DNA from: DASSKF01 sp035690725
GTDB taxonomy: Bacteria; Actinomycetota; Actinomycetes; Actinomycetales; Dermatophilaceae
Length of the DNA: 43,410 bases
Assembly (NCBI GenBank): GCA_035690725.1
Contig: DASSKF010000052.1
Span: 1-43,410, forward strand
Direction: 5' to 3'
A model generated the notes under the pieces. That model was given only the letters and a program-made list of their open reading frames with translations, ran no database searches and had not been told where the DNA came from. Of this stretch, positions 7,955 to 16,006 are shown one piece after another (positions within the stretch are counted from its first letter, which is position 1; each line of letters opens with the position of its first letter). Both the position numbers and the translations under genes were made by a program.

Positions 7955-9641
7955 GCTCTCCGGCCTCGAGGTCCCGCTGGTCGCCCTGGTGGCGTCCACC
8001 GTGGCGCTCGTCCTCGTGGCCGCGGACTCCCCCTGGTGGTGGGCCTCCATCGTGGGGGCCGTCGCCTGGTGCTCGGTGACCGCCATCGCGGTCACGGACT
8101 GGACCCGCCGGGAGACCTCGATCGCGGTGTCCCACCCGGCCGTCGTGGCCCGCATCACCCTGCTCTTCGCCATCGGGCTGGCGGCCAGCCACACCAAGAG
8201 CCACGCCCCCGTGTTCTGGACGTCGATCGCGGTGCTGGTGATCGGTATGACGATCGAGCCGGTCCTCGTGAAGATGGCACCGGAGGGCGGCGTCGCGCAC
8301 CTGCCGGGGGTCGGTCCGCTGCTGGACGACCGGCTGCTGCGCACCGGCTCCATGGTGAGCATGGTCGTGCTCGCGGTCGGGGTCGTCCTCGACCTCACCA
8401 AGGCCGGGTTCCTGTGGTGGGCCCTGCTGGCGCTGATGCAGATCTGCGCCACGGCCGTGCTGGGCGTGGTGGTCATGGGCGCGCGCCGCCGGCGGTCGCG
8501 CCACGCGCGCGGAGTCGCGAGCGCGATCGAGGAGTACGCGCCGGTCTATGCGCTCTACACCGCGCGCCGCAGCGGCGGTGCCTACCAGGTCGAGATGTGG
8601 CTGCCGTGGCTGGAGCAGCTCGGCGCGCCCTACATCGTCGTCACCCGCCACCCGTCGGCCGTGGACCGGCTGTCGTCCCTGACGAGCGCCCCGATCGTCT
8701 CGTGCGAGAGCTGGGCCGACCTGGACCGGGTGGTGGTGCCGAGCCTGCGGGTGGCGCTCTACGTCAACAGCCTCGGTGCCAACGCGGACTTCCTCACCCA
8801 TCGCGAGCTGCGCCACGTGTACCTGGGGCACGGGGAGTCCGACAAGGCCCTGTCGGTGCACCCGATGCACGCGGCCTACGACGTCGTCCTCGTCGCCGGG
8901 CAGGCGGCGATCGACCGGTACGCGCACGCCGGGCTGCAGATCCCCCCGGAGCGCATGGTCGTCGTGGGACGGCCGCAGGTCACGAGCATCCAGCGGGCGG
9001 ACGGGGACCCCGACCGGGACGGCGGGGGACCGAGCGTGCTCTACGCGCCCACGTGGATGGGCTACAACGCCAAGACGTCCTACTCGTCCCTGCCCCAGGG
9101 GAGCCGCATCGTGGAGCAGCTCGTGGACGCCGGGTGCCGGGTGGTGTTCCGTCCGCATCCCTTCAGCCGTGAACGCGGCCGGGAGAAGGACATGGCGGCC
9201 ACGGTCGACGCGGTGCTGGCGGCCGACCGGGAGCGCGGTGGCCGGGAGCACCTCTTCGGTGCCGCGGTCGACGGCGACTCGTTCGCGGCGGCGGCCAACG
9301 CGAGCGACCTCATGGTGTGCGACGTCTCGAGCGTCCTGACGGACTACCTGCACTCGGGGAAGCCGGTCGCCGTGGTCGACGCCCTCGGCGCGATCCTGTC
9401 CCACCCGGAGCAGTACCCGGACGCCGCCGGCGCCTACGTGGTCGCCGGCGACCTGTCCAACCTCCGCTCGGTGCTGGAGGACATGGCCGGTGGCGACACC
9501 CTCCGCGACCAGCGGCTCGAGCACCGGGCCTACGTGCTCGGGCCGAGCGAGCCGGCGGGTGAGCGCTTCCTGGCCGTGCTGAGGGGGCTGGCGGGGGAGC
9601 CGTCCGACACCCACGACGTCGAGGCGGAGCGGTCGCAGTGA
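7932..9641 (+). CDS. Membrane CDP-polyol phosphotransferase (single TagF/TarL-like domain)
   Basis: This protein of about 569 residues is a third copy of the module found twice in the preceding gene. It begins with several hydrophobic segments (VPLVALVASTVALVLVA, ITLLFAIGLAAS, MVSMVVLAVGVVLDL, LLALMQICATAVLGVVV). The catalytic region follows, with HGESDK (about residue 298), VLYAPTW (369), RPHPFS (406) and DVSSVLTDYL (463). It should add ribitol or glycerol phosphate units at the cytoplasmic membrane face. Its start overlaps the end of the upstream gene by about 20 bp. ATG 7932 and the adjacent ATG 7935 are both possible, with a weak GGAG just before them. The overlap implies an operon with the double-domain protein. 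Which enzyme primes and which polymerises cannot be read from sequence. Confidence 0.85.
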   Translation: MMRWRPAELSGLEVPLVALVASTVALVLVAADSPWWWASIVGAVAWCSVTAIAVTDWTRRETSIAVSHPAVVARITLLFAIGLAASHTKSHAPVFWTSIAVLVIGMTIEPVLVKMAPEGGVAHLPGVGPLLDDRLLRTGSMVSMVVLAVGVVLDLTKAGFLWWALLALMQICATAVLGVVVMGARRRRSRHARGVASAIEEYAPVYALYTARRSGGAYQVEMWLPWLEQLGAPYIVVTRHPSAVDRLSSLTSAPIVSCESWADLDRVVVPSLRVALYVNSLGANADFLTHRELRHVYLGHGESDKALSVHPMHAAYDVVLVAGQAAIDRYAHAGLQIPPERMVVVGRPQVTSIQRADGDPDRDGGGPSVLYAPTWMGYNAKTSYSSLPQGSRIVEQLVDAGCRVVFRPHPFSRERGREKDMAATVDAVLAADRERGGREHLFGAAVDGDSFAAAANASDLMVCDVSSVLTDYLHSGKPVAVVDALGAILSHPEQYPDAAGAYVVAGDLSNLRSVLEDMAGGDTLRDQRLEHRAYVLGPSEPAGERFLAVLRGLAGEPSDTHDVEAERSQ

Positions 9642-9658
9642 CGGCCCCAGCCGGCCGG

Positions 9659-9664
9659 TAGCAT
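9659..9664 (+). promoter_or_regulatory. -10 element TAGCAT, leaderless start
   Basis: TAGCAT lies seven bases before the GTG start at 9672, inside the 30-bp gap after the polymerase gene. It suggests that the CDP-ribitol synthase has its own leaderless promoter in addition to read-through. Confidence 0.45.
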
Positions 9665-9671
9665 CCGTGCG

Positions 9672-11114
9672 GTGACTTCCTTGCGCAACGTGGCGGTGGT
9701 GCTGGCCGGTGGCGTCGGGGCCCGTGTCGGCCTCAACATCCCCAAGCAGCTGATCAAGGTCGCCGGCCGCACCATCATCGAGCACACCATCGACACGATG
9801 AACTCCAGCGAGCTCATCGACGAGGTGATCATCATGATGGCGCCCGGGCACCTCGACGAGGTGCGCGGCATCGTGAAGAAGGGCGGCTACCAGAAGGTCA
9901 CCCACATCCTCGAGGGCGCGGCCACCCGCAACGGCACGACGGCGGCGGCCCTGGCCGCGCTCGGGGAGCAGGAGTGCAACGTCCTGTTCCACGACGCCGT
10001 GCGCCCGCTGCTCAGCGACCGGATCATCGCCGACTGTTTGGCCGCGCTGGGCAAGCACGAGGCCGTGGACACCGCGATCCCGTCCGCGGACACCATCATC
10101 GAGGTCGACACGTCGGGGACGGACGAGGTCATCTCCGACGTGCTCGACCGGGGACGGCTTCGGAGGGGCCAGACGCCGCAGGGGTTCCGGGCATCGGTGA
10201 TCCGGCGCGCCTACAAGCTCGCGCAGGAGGACCCCAACTTCACCGCGACGGACGACTGCACCGTCGTGCTGCGCTACCTGCCCGACGTGCCGATCGCCGT
10301 CGTGCAGGGGGACGACCGCAACATGAAGGTCACCGAGCCCATCGACATCTTCCTGGCGGACAAGCTCTTCCAGCTGACCAGCAAGGAGACTCCTCGCCGT
10401 CGCAGCGCCGAGGACTACCGCGCGGCGTTGACCGGACGGACCATGGTGGTGTTCGGGGGCAGCTACGGCATCGGCGCGGACATCGCGGCGCTGGCCAAGG
10501 ACCACGGGGCGGAGGTGCTGACCTTCAGCCGCTCCTCCACGGGGACGCACGTCGACCGCCGCGAGGACGTGGCCGCCGCCCGCAAGCAGGCGATCGCGGC
10601 CACCGGACGGGTGGACTTCGTGGTCAACACCGCGGGCGTGCTGCCCCGCGGGACGTTGGAGGAGACCTCGGAGGAGACGGTCTACGCGGCCACCGAGGTC
10701 AACTACCTCGCCCCGATCTTCATCGCCCAGGAGTTCTACCCGTGCCTGCGGGAGACGGGCGGCTCGCTGCTGCTGTTCACCTCCAGCTCCTACACGCGCG
10801 GACGCGCCGGCTACAGCCTCTACTCGTCGGCGAAGGCCGCGACCGTCAACCTCACCCAGGCGCTCGCGGACGAGTGGTCCACCAGTGGCGTCCGGGTGAA
10901 CTGCGTGAACCCGGAGCGCACCGCGACCCCGATGCGGCTCAACGCGTTCGGCGAGGAGCCGGCGGAGTCGCTGCTCACGTCGGAGGCGGTCGCGGAGGCG
11001 TCGCTGGACGCCCTCCTCGCGCCGTTCACCGGCCACGTCATCGACGTGCGCCGCGCCGACCCGCTCTCCGCCGACTACTTCGTCCCGCCCGCCGACCGGC
11101 ATGCCGGGTCCTGA
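9672..11114 (+). CDS. Bifunctional CDP-ribitol synthase: cytidylyltransferase plus SDR reductase (TarI-TarJ / Acs1-like fusion)
   Basis: This 480-residue fusion is predicted to reduce ribulose 5-phosphate to ribitol 5-phosphate and couple it to CTP, giving CDP-ribitol for the polymerases upstream. Residues 1 to about 235 are an IspD/TarI-type cytidylyltransferase, with the nucleotide loop VVLAGGVGARVG, the lysine in NIPKQLIKV, and FHDAVRPL. Residues from about 254 to the end are a short-chain dehydrogenase with VVFGGSYGIGADIA, NTAGVL, SSSYTRGRAGYSLYSSAK (catalytic Ser/Tyr/Lys) and VRVNCVNPERT. This order matches the Haemophilus Acs1/Bcs1 enzymes. In Gram-positive bacteria TarI and TarJ are usually separate, and TarJ is there a medium-chain dehydrogenase. 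The gene follows the polymerases after 30 bp and starts with GTG. It is the best evidence that the polymer backbone contains ribitol phosphate. Confidence 0.88.
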   Translation: MTSLRNVAVVLAGGVGARVGLNIPKQLIKVAGRTIIEHTIDTMNSSELIDEVIIMMAPGHLDEVRGIVKKGGYQKVTHILEGAATRNGTTAAALAALGEQECNVLFHDAVRPLLSDRIIADCLAALGKHEAVDTAIPSADTIIEVDTSGTDEVISDVLDRGRLRRGQTPQGFRASVIRRAYKLAQEDPNFTATDDCTVVLRYLPDVPIAVVQGDDRNMKVTEPIDIFLADKLFQLTSKETPRRRSAEDYRAALTGRTMVVFGGSYGIGADIAALAKDHGAEVLTFSRSSTGTHVDRREDVAAARKQAIAATGRVDFVVNTAGVLPRGTLEETSEETVYAATEVNYLAPIFIAQEFYPCLRETGGSLLLFTSSSYTRGRAGYSLYSSAKAATVNLTQALADEWSTSGVRVNCVNPERTATPMRLNAFGEEPAESLLTSEAVAEASLDALLAPFTGHVIDVRRADPLSADYFVPPADRHAGS

Positions 11115-11136
11115 CGCACGAAGGAGTGTGTGAGTC

Positions 11137-11772
11137 TTGCCAGTCTTTCGCCGGGACGGCCAGAACATCCTGTTCATCCACGTGCCGAAGACCGGGGGCA
11201 CGTCGGTGGAGCGCATGTTCGAGGCCGGTGGCTTCGAGATGCTCTACCGCGACGGCCGGACCGGTGCCGGCAGCGTGAACAGCCTGCGCACCGTCTCGCC
11301 GCAGCACATGCACGCGTCGCTGCTCGAGCGCACCTTCCGGCTGGACCAGTTCGACCGGATCTTCATGCTCACCCGCGAGCCGGTCGCCCGCTTCCGCTCC
11401 GAGTACGGGATGCGCAACAGCAAGGGCCTGGTCCGCGACGCCGAGGCGGTGGACGCGTGGGCGGACAAGGCGTTCAAGCGCTATCGCAAGGACCCCTCCT
11501 GCTTCGACAACCACCTGCGTCCGCAGAGCGAGTTCTACGTCCCGGGAGCCGAGGTCTACCGGCTGGAGGACGGGTTGGAGAACGTCATGGCCGACCTGGA
11601 CAGCAAGGTGGGGGGCGGCCTCCCGAGCGAGACGCTGCGGGCCCTGGACCGCCAGAAGACCGCGGGCGTGGCGACGCACGAGATCGAGGTCTCCGAGCAG
11701 CTGCAGCGGCGGTTGCTGGTGACCTACCACGACGACTTCGCCCGGTTCGGGTACGCACTGCCGAAGGTCTAG
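11137..11772 (+). CDS. Small sulfotransferase-family protein
   Basis: This 211-residue protein has the compact layout of bacterial sulfotransferases of the carbohydrate type. The PAPS loop HVPKTGGTS has Lys18, and TREPVARFRSEY has the Arg and Ser expected to bind the 3'-phosphate of PAPS. It differs clearly from the two larger groups in this window. The start is TTG at 11137 with AAGGAG ten bases upstream; no ATG or GTG fits better. It follows the CDP-ribitol synthase by 22 nt and is probably co-transcribed with it, which ties sulfation to ribitol-phosphate synthesis. It converges on pnkp across a short gap. Family assignment is good; the acceptor is unknown. Confidence 0.82.
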   Translation: MPVFRRDGQNILFIHVPKTGGTSVERMFEAGGFEMLYRDGRTGAGSVNSLRTVSPQHMHASLLERTFRLDQFDRIFMLTREPVARFRSEYGMRNSKGLVRDAEAVDAWADKAFKRYRKDPSCFDNHLRPQSEFYVPGAEVYRLEDGLENVMADLDSKVGGGLPSETLRALDRQKTAGVATHEIEVSEQLQRRLLVTYHDDFARFGYALPKV

Positions 11773-11878
11773 TCCGAGGAGGGCTTGACGGTCGCGTGTG
11801 GCAGGTAGGCGTAGATGAGGTTGCCGCGGACGGCACGTCGGTGTGGCACACCGGCCGGATCTCCGTCATGTGTCCTGG
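11773..11878. other. 106-bp gap between convergent genes, possible gene remnant
   Basis: On the minus strand this gap reads an open stretch ending in GNLIYAYLPHATVKPSSD and a stop (the stop overlaps the end of the sulfotransferase gene). It looks protein-like, but there is no start and no upstream coding sequence in that frame. It may be the 3' scar of a deleted gene at the edge of the RNA-repair block. I see no strong terminator hairpin. Confidence 0.25.
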
Positions 11879-14494
11879 TCAGAGGCGGGGGTCGACGGGT
11901 TCGGACTCGAGGGCGAGGACGGCGAAGACGGGTTCGTGGATGCGCCAGAGGGGCTCAGCGCGTGCCAGCCGCTCGAGGGCCTCGAGTCCCAGGGCGTACT
12001 CGCGCAGGGCCAGGGAGCGCTTGTGTCCGAGGTTGCGGTCGCGGAGGCGGGCCAGGTTGGCCGGTTCGGTGTAGTCCGGCCCGTAGATGAGGCGGAGGTA
12101 CTCCCGTCCGCGCACCTTGAGTCCGGGCTGGACGAGGGCCTTGCCGGTCCTGGTGAGGTTGGCCAGGGGCTTGACCACCATGCCTTCCCCACCCTCGTCG
12201 GTCAGCTGGTCCCACCAGGCGACTCCCTCGGCGAGCGACGCGGAGTCGTCGGTGTCGACGGCCAGTCGTCGGGTGGTGCGCAGCAGTTGCGGGTCGGCGT
12301 CGACGAGCCGGTCGACCAGCGCCAGGTGCCATGAGTGGTGGTCGCGGTGGTGCCAGGTGGCGCCGGCGGTGGCGAGCACCTGGAAAGGGGCGACCTCGAT
12401 ACCGTCGACTCCGTGCACCGGCCAGTGGTAGCGGCGGTAGGCGTCGGCGAAGGCTCGCGCGTTGTCACCGCGTCGGCCGGTGCGCTCGACCAGCGTGTCG
12501 ACGTCCAGCCCGCGAGCCGATGCCTCGGCCAGGGCCCCGAGCGCGGCCGGGACCGCGCGCCGCGCCGCCGCTGCGAGGGCCGCGTACTGCTCGCGCAGCA
12601 GGCCCTCGGCCTTGAGCGACCAGGGCAGCAGCTCGCAGTCCAGCAGGATCCAGTCGGTGTCGAGCTCCCTCCAGAGGCCGGCCTCGGTGATCGCCGCGCG
12701 CAGCCGACCGAGCAGCACCTCGGTGTGTTCGCGCGGGAAGAAGGCGCGGCCGGTGCGGGTGTACACCGCGCCGCTGTCCTCGTTCGACGCGCCGAATCGA
12801 CGGGCGGCGGTGGTGGCATCCCGGCAGACGAGGGCGACCGCGCGGGAGCCCATGTGCTTCTCCTGGCAGATGAGCTGCCTGACGCCCAGGGAGCGGTATG
12901 CCGTGAACGCCTCGTCGGGGTGCTCGAGGAGACCCTCCCGGGCCGACGTGGCCACGGGCGCCATCGTGGGTGGCAGGTAGGGAATCCAGTTGGGGGGCAC
13001 GGCATACCGGCTCATGACTTCCAGCGCTGCGGCGGCCTTGTCCGCCGCGATGGAGACACGTCCGTGGTGGGCGGTCTCGACCACCCGTTTGCCGAGCACG
13101 TCGGTCACGTCGAGCTCGTCCGCCGGGCGGGACCGCGTCCCGGCAGCACCGGCGACGGCAGGCGCACGGCCGGCGGGCGGGAACGGTTTGGCCGGCTCGT
13201 ACCAGACCCGCTGCGCGGCAACCTGCACGATCTCCTTCTCGGGGTAGCGCAGCGCGGTGAGGTGGCCACCGAAGACGCACCCCGTGTCCAGGCACAGGGT
13301 GTTGTTCACCCACTCGGGTTCCGGCACGGGCGTGTGGCCGTAGAGGACCATGGCCCTGCCGCGGTAGTCGTCGGCCCACGGGTAGCGCACCGGGAGCCCG
13401 AACTCGTCGGTCTCGCCGGTGGTGTCGCCGTAGAGCGCGAAGCTCCGGACCCGACCGGAGGCTCGCCCGTGGTAGGCCTCCTTGAGACCGGCATGGGCGA
13501 CGACGAGCCTGCCGTCGTCCAGAACCAGGTGGGAGACGAGGTCGTGGCACCACCTCTGGACCTCGTCCCGGAAACCGTCCGGCTCCCGGGCGAGCTGGTC
13601 GAGCGTCTCCGCCAGCCCGTGGCTGATCCGGACCTTGCGCCCGGACAGGGCCCGGACGAGCTTGTGCTCGTGGTTGCCCGGCACCGCCAGGGCGTGGCCG
13701 GCCGCGTGCATGCCCATCGCCAGCCGCAGCACCCCGGCGGAGTCGGGGCCGCGGTCGACGAGGTCGCCGAGGAACACGGCCGTGCGACCCGCAGGGTGCT
13801 CGGCGTCGACCGGCCGCCCGTGCTCGTCGCGGATGAGGCCATAGCCCAGGGCCGTGAGCAGCGCCTCCAGCTCGGCACGGCAGCCGTGGACGTCACCGAT
13901 CACGTCGAACGGGCCCCGGTGTTCGCGGTAGTCGTTCAACAGTGGTGTCCGCACGATCCGCGTCGCGTCGATCTCCTCGGCCGACTTCAGGACGTGGACC
14001 GTGCGGAACCCTTCACGAGTGAGGCCGCGCAGCGACCGGCGCAGCTGGTCGTGCTGGCGGCGCACCACCCGGCTGCCGAAGTCACGATCCGGGCGGATTC
14101 GGTTGCGTTCCACGGCAATCGACTGTGGGACGTCGAGGACGATCGCGACCGGGAGCACGTCGTGGGCCCTGGCCAGCGCGACCAGCTGGCGCCGCGCCTC
14201 ACGCTGCACGTTGGTCGCGTCGACCACGGTCAGCCGACCCCGTGCCAGCCGCCTGCCGACGATGTACTCCAGCACGTCGAAGGCGTCCTTGGTGGCGTCC
14301 TGGTCGTTCTCGTCGTCGGAGACCAGGCCCCGGCACAGGTCGCTGGAGATCACCTCGAAGCGGCCGAAGTGGCGGGCGGCGAAGGTGGACTTCCCCGAGC
14401 CGGAGACGCCCACCAGCGCCACCAGGCAGAGCTGCGGGATCTCCAAGAGGCCGGCCGAGGCGTCCGCGGGCCCTGCCTCCACCGGGCCGGTCAC
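11879..14494 (-). CDS. pnkp: Polynucleotide kinase-phosphatase-ligase of bacterial RNA repair
   Basis: This 871-residue protein matches bacterial Pnkp in length (about 870) and domain order, and should heal and seal broken RNA. A 5'-kinase domain starts with P-loop GVSGSGKST (residues 29-37). A calcineurin-type phosphatase follows, with GDVHGC (about 193), GDLVDRGP (about 240) and GNHEHK (about 273). The C-terminal ligase-like adenylyltransferase has EKHMGSRAV with the likely nucleotidyl lysine at 546, and EGMVVKPL near the end. GTG at 14494 overlaps the hen1 stop by 4 nt (GTGA), so the pair is translationally coupled. The frame stays open upstream, but that region is hen1 on another reading frame. 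In characterised systems Hen1 is needed for Pnkp to ligate and marks the repaired end. No link to glycan synthesis is visible. Confidence 0.95.
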   Translation of the reverse strand: MTGPVEAGPADASAGLLEIPQLCLVALVGVSGSGKSTFAARHFGRFEVISSDLCRGLVSDDENDQDATKDAFDVLEYIVGRRLARGRLTVVDATNVQREARRQLVALARAHDVLPVAIVLDVPQSIAVERNRIRPDRDFGSRVVRRQHDQLRRSLRGLTREGFRTVHVLKSAEEIDATRIVRTPLLNDYREHRGPFDVIGDVHGCRAELEALLTALGYGLIRDEHGRPVDAEHPAGRTAVFLGDLVDRGPDSAGVLRLAMGMHAAGHALAVPGNHEHKLVRALSGRKVRISHGLAETLDQLAREPDGFRDEVQRWCHDLVSHLVLDDGRLVVAHAGLKEAYHGRASGRVRSFALYGDTTGETDEFGLPVRYPWADDYRGRAMVLYGHTPVPEPEWVNNTLCLDTGCVFGGHLTALRYPEKEIVQVAAQRVWYEPAKPFPPAGRAPAVAGAAGTRSRPADELDVTDVLGKRVVETAHHGRVSIAADKAAAALEVMSRYAVPPNWIPYLPPTMAPVATSAREGLLEHPDEAFTAYRSLGVRQLICQEKHMGSRAVALVCRDATTAARRFGASNEDSGAVYTRTGRAFFPREHTEVLLGRLRAAITEAGLWRELDTDWILLDCELLPWSLKAEGLLREQYAALAAAARRAVPAALGALAEASARGLDVDTLVERTGRRGDNARAFADAYRRYHWPVHGVDGIEVAPFQVLATAGATWHHRDHHSWHLALVDRLVDADPQLLRTTRRLAVDTDDSASLAEGVAWWDQLTDEGGEGMVVKPLANLTRTGKALVQPGLKVRGREYLRLIYGPDYTEPANLARLRDRNLGHKRSLALREYALGLEALERLARAEPLWRIHEPVFAVLALESEPVDPRL

Positions 14495-15909
14495 GAATCG
14501 TCCCCCGTGCCGGGGCCGTTCGTGGTGAAGACGGCCATCTGCGTCGGCGGTCCCAGCTGGGAGTCCTCTTCCCCCACGGGACGGAAGCGCACGGCATACC
14601 CGTCGTCGGTGGCGACCTGTGCGGCCCATGCCCGGAACTCGGCCCGGGACCACTCGAACCGGTGGTCGGGATGACGACGGCCGCCGGCCGCCAGCTGCTC
14701 GTACTTCACGTTGAACTCGGCATTCGGGGTGGTGACCAGCACCGCGCCGGGGCGGGCTCGTCCGAACACCGTGCGCTGCAGGCTGGGCAGCCGATCGGGG
14801 TCGAGGTGCTCGACCACCTCCATCAGCACCACCGCGTCGTAGCCCTCGAGGCGGGCATCGCGATAGGTGCCGGAGGACTGCAACAAGGTCAGCCGGGCAC
14901 GCTGGCTGTCCGGCATCCGGTCCAGGCCCAGCCGGCGAGCAGCCCGCTGCAGGGCGGGGGCCGACACGTCCGCCCCGACGACCTCGGTGAAGGCGGAGTC
15001 GGCGAGCAGCTCGCGCAGCAGCGCGCCCTCCCCGCAGCCGAGGTCCACCACGCGCCGGACCCCCAGCCGCTTGAGTTCGGCCACCACCGCGCTCGTTCGC
15101 TGTCGCCGCAGCGGCTCGGCCACCGACTCCGCGTCGGCGGCCGAGTCCTCCGGATCGTCCGCGGGTGCTGCTTCGAGAGCCCGAAGCCGGTCGTTGGCCT
15201 CCGACACGTAGTCGCGCTGGCGGGCAAGGTAGCGATGCGTGATGAGCTCCCGCTCGGGGTGGGCCGGCAGCCACGGGCCCGCCGCCCGCAGCAGCTTGTC
15301 GACCTCCTGCTGGTTCACCCAGTAGTGCTTCGACCCGTCCAACACCGGCAACAGCACGTAGAGGTGGGTCAGCGCGTCCTGCACCGTCAGCGAACCGGAC
15401 AGCCGCACGTCGACGTAGTCGGAGTCGCCCCAGTCGGGAACCGTCGGGTCCAGCACCTCCACGGCCGTGGTGACGGTCCAGCCGAGCGGACCGAAGAGGC
15501 GCTCCACCAGCCCCGGCCCACCATCGCAACGGAGCGCGGGAACGTGTACCTCGAGCGGAAGCCGACGGGAGACCAGCTCCGGTCGGTCGTCGCAGCGCCC
15601 GCGCAGGGCCGACCCGAAGACCCTCCCGAGCGCCACCGCCAGGAGCGAGGACGCGGCATACGGTCGGTCGTTGACGTACTGGGCCAGGACCTCACCGCCG
15701 AAGCGCCGGCCACGAACCAGACCCACCGGATCGACCTCCAGCAGCAGGCACACGGTGCATCGGGTCGGCGACGCCTCCGGGTAGAAGACCTGTGCCGTGC
15801 CCACCGAGAGGTCGAAGCGCTGCACCCGATCGGGGTGCTTGTGCAACAAGAACCCCACGTCGGTCGCATCCTCGGCGGTCGAGGTCAGCGTCAGCAGCAC
15901 GTCCGCCAT
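14491..15909 (-). CDS. hen1: 3' terminal RNA ribose 2'-O-methyltransferase Hen1
   Basis: This 472-residue protein should methylate the 2'-OH of the 3'-terminal nucleotide at an RNA break before Pnkp seals it, which protects the site from being cut again. The N-terminal half carries the bacterial Hen1-specific region (LLHKHPDRVQ near the start, then FYPEA) that activates Pnkp ligase. The C-terminal half is a SAM methyltransferase with VVDLGCGEGALL, the metal-binding EVVEHLD, and TTPNAEFN followed by HPDHRFEWSRAEF. ATG at 15909 matches the usual family N-terminus; there is no strong RBS. It is first in a two-gene operon with pnkp, divergent from the tetR gene with 89 bp between the starts. Confidence 0.95.
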   Translation of the reverse strand: MADVLLTLTSTAEDATDVGFLLHKHPDRVQRFDLSVGTAQVFYPEASPTRCTVCLLLEVDPVGLVRGRRFGGEVLAQYVNDRPYAASSLLAVALGRVFGSALRGRCDDRPELVSRRLPLEVHVPALRCDGGPGLVERLFGPLGWTVTTAVEVLDPTVPDWGDSDYVDVRLSGSLTVQDALTHLYVLLPVLDGSKHYWVNQQEVDKLLRAAGPWLPAHPERELITHRYLARQRDYVSEANDRLRALEAAPADDPEDSAADAESVAEPLRRQRTSAVVAELKRLGVRRVVDLGCGEGALLRELLADSAFTEVVGADVSAPALQRAARRLGLDRMPDSQRARLTLLQSSGTYRDARLEGYDAVVLMEVVEHLDPDRLPSLQRTVFGRARPGAVLVTTPNAEFNVKYEQLAAGGRRHPDHRFEWSRAEFRAWAAQVATDDGYAVRFRPVGEEDSQLGPPTQMAVFTTNGPGTGDDS

Positions 15910-15975
15910 TCTGCCGGAACCACGACCGACGGAACATGGCGCGAAGTCCAGCCGTGGACCCGTTGCTCACCTGAC

Positions 15976-16006
15976 GATTTCGCGGTAATGTCATTACCGT
16001 GAAATC
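15976..16006. promoter_or_regulatory. 31-bp near-perfect palindrome over the tetR promoter and start codon
   Basis: Two 15-base arms (15976-15990 and 15992-16006) are reverse complements with a single mismatch, centred on T15991; the core is CGGTAATG-T-CATTACCG. The left arm contains TAATGT (15986-15991), a -10 placed seven bases before the GTG at 15999. The right arm covers the start codon. A TetR dimer bound here would block both initiation and leaderless translation, so autorepression is likely. The hen1 start is 67 bp away and might also be affected. Confidence 0.8.

Noticed and set aside
7767..11216. Open minus-strand frame of 1149 codons opposite the polymerase and CDP-ribitol synthase genes
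   Set aside because: It is a shadow of GC3-rich genes on the plus strand. It is full of Arg, Gly, His and Val with no recognisable domain, whereas the plus strand has clear catalytic motifs.
14495..15529. Upstream extension of pnkp
   Set aside because: It lies entirely in hen1 in another frame. The GTG at 14494 overlaps the hen1 stop and gives the normal Pnkp length.
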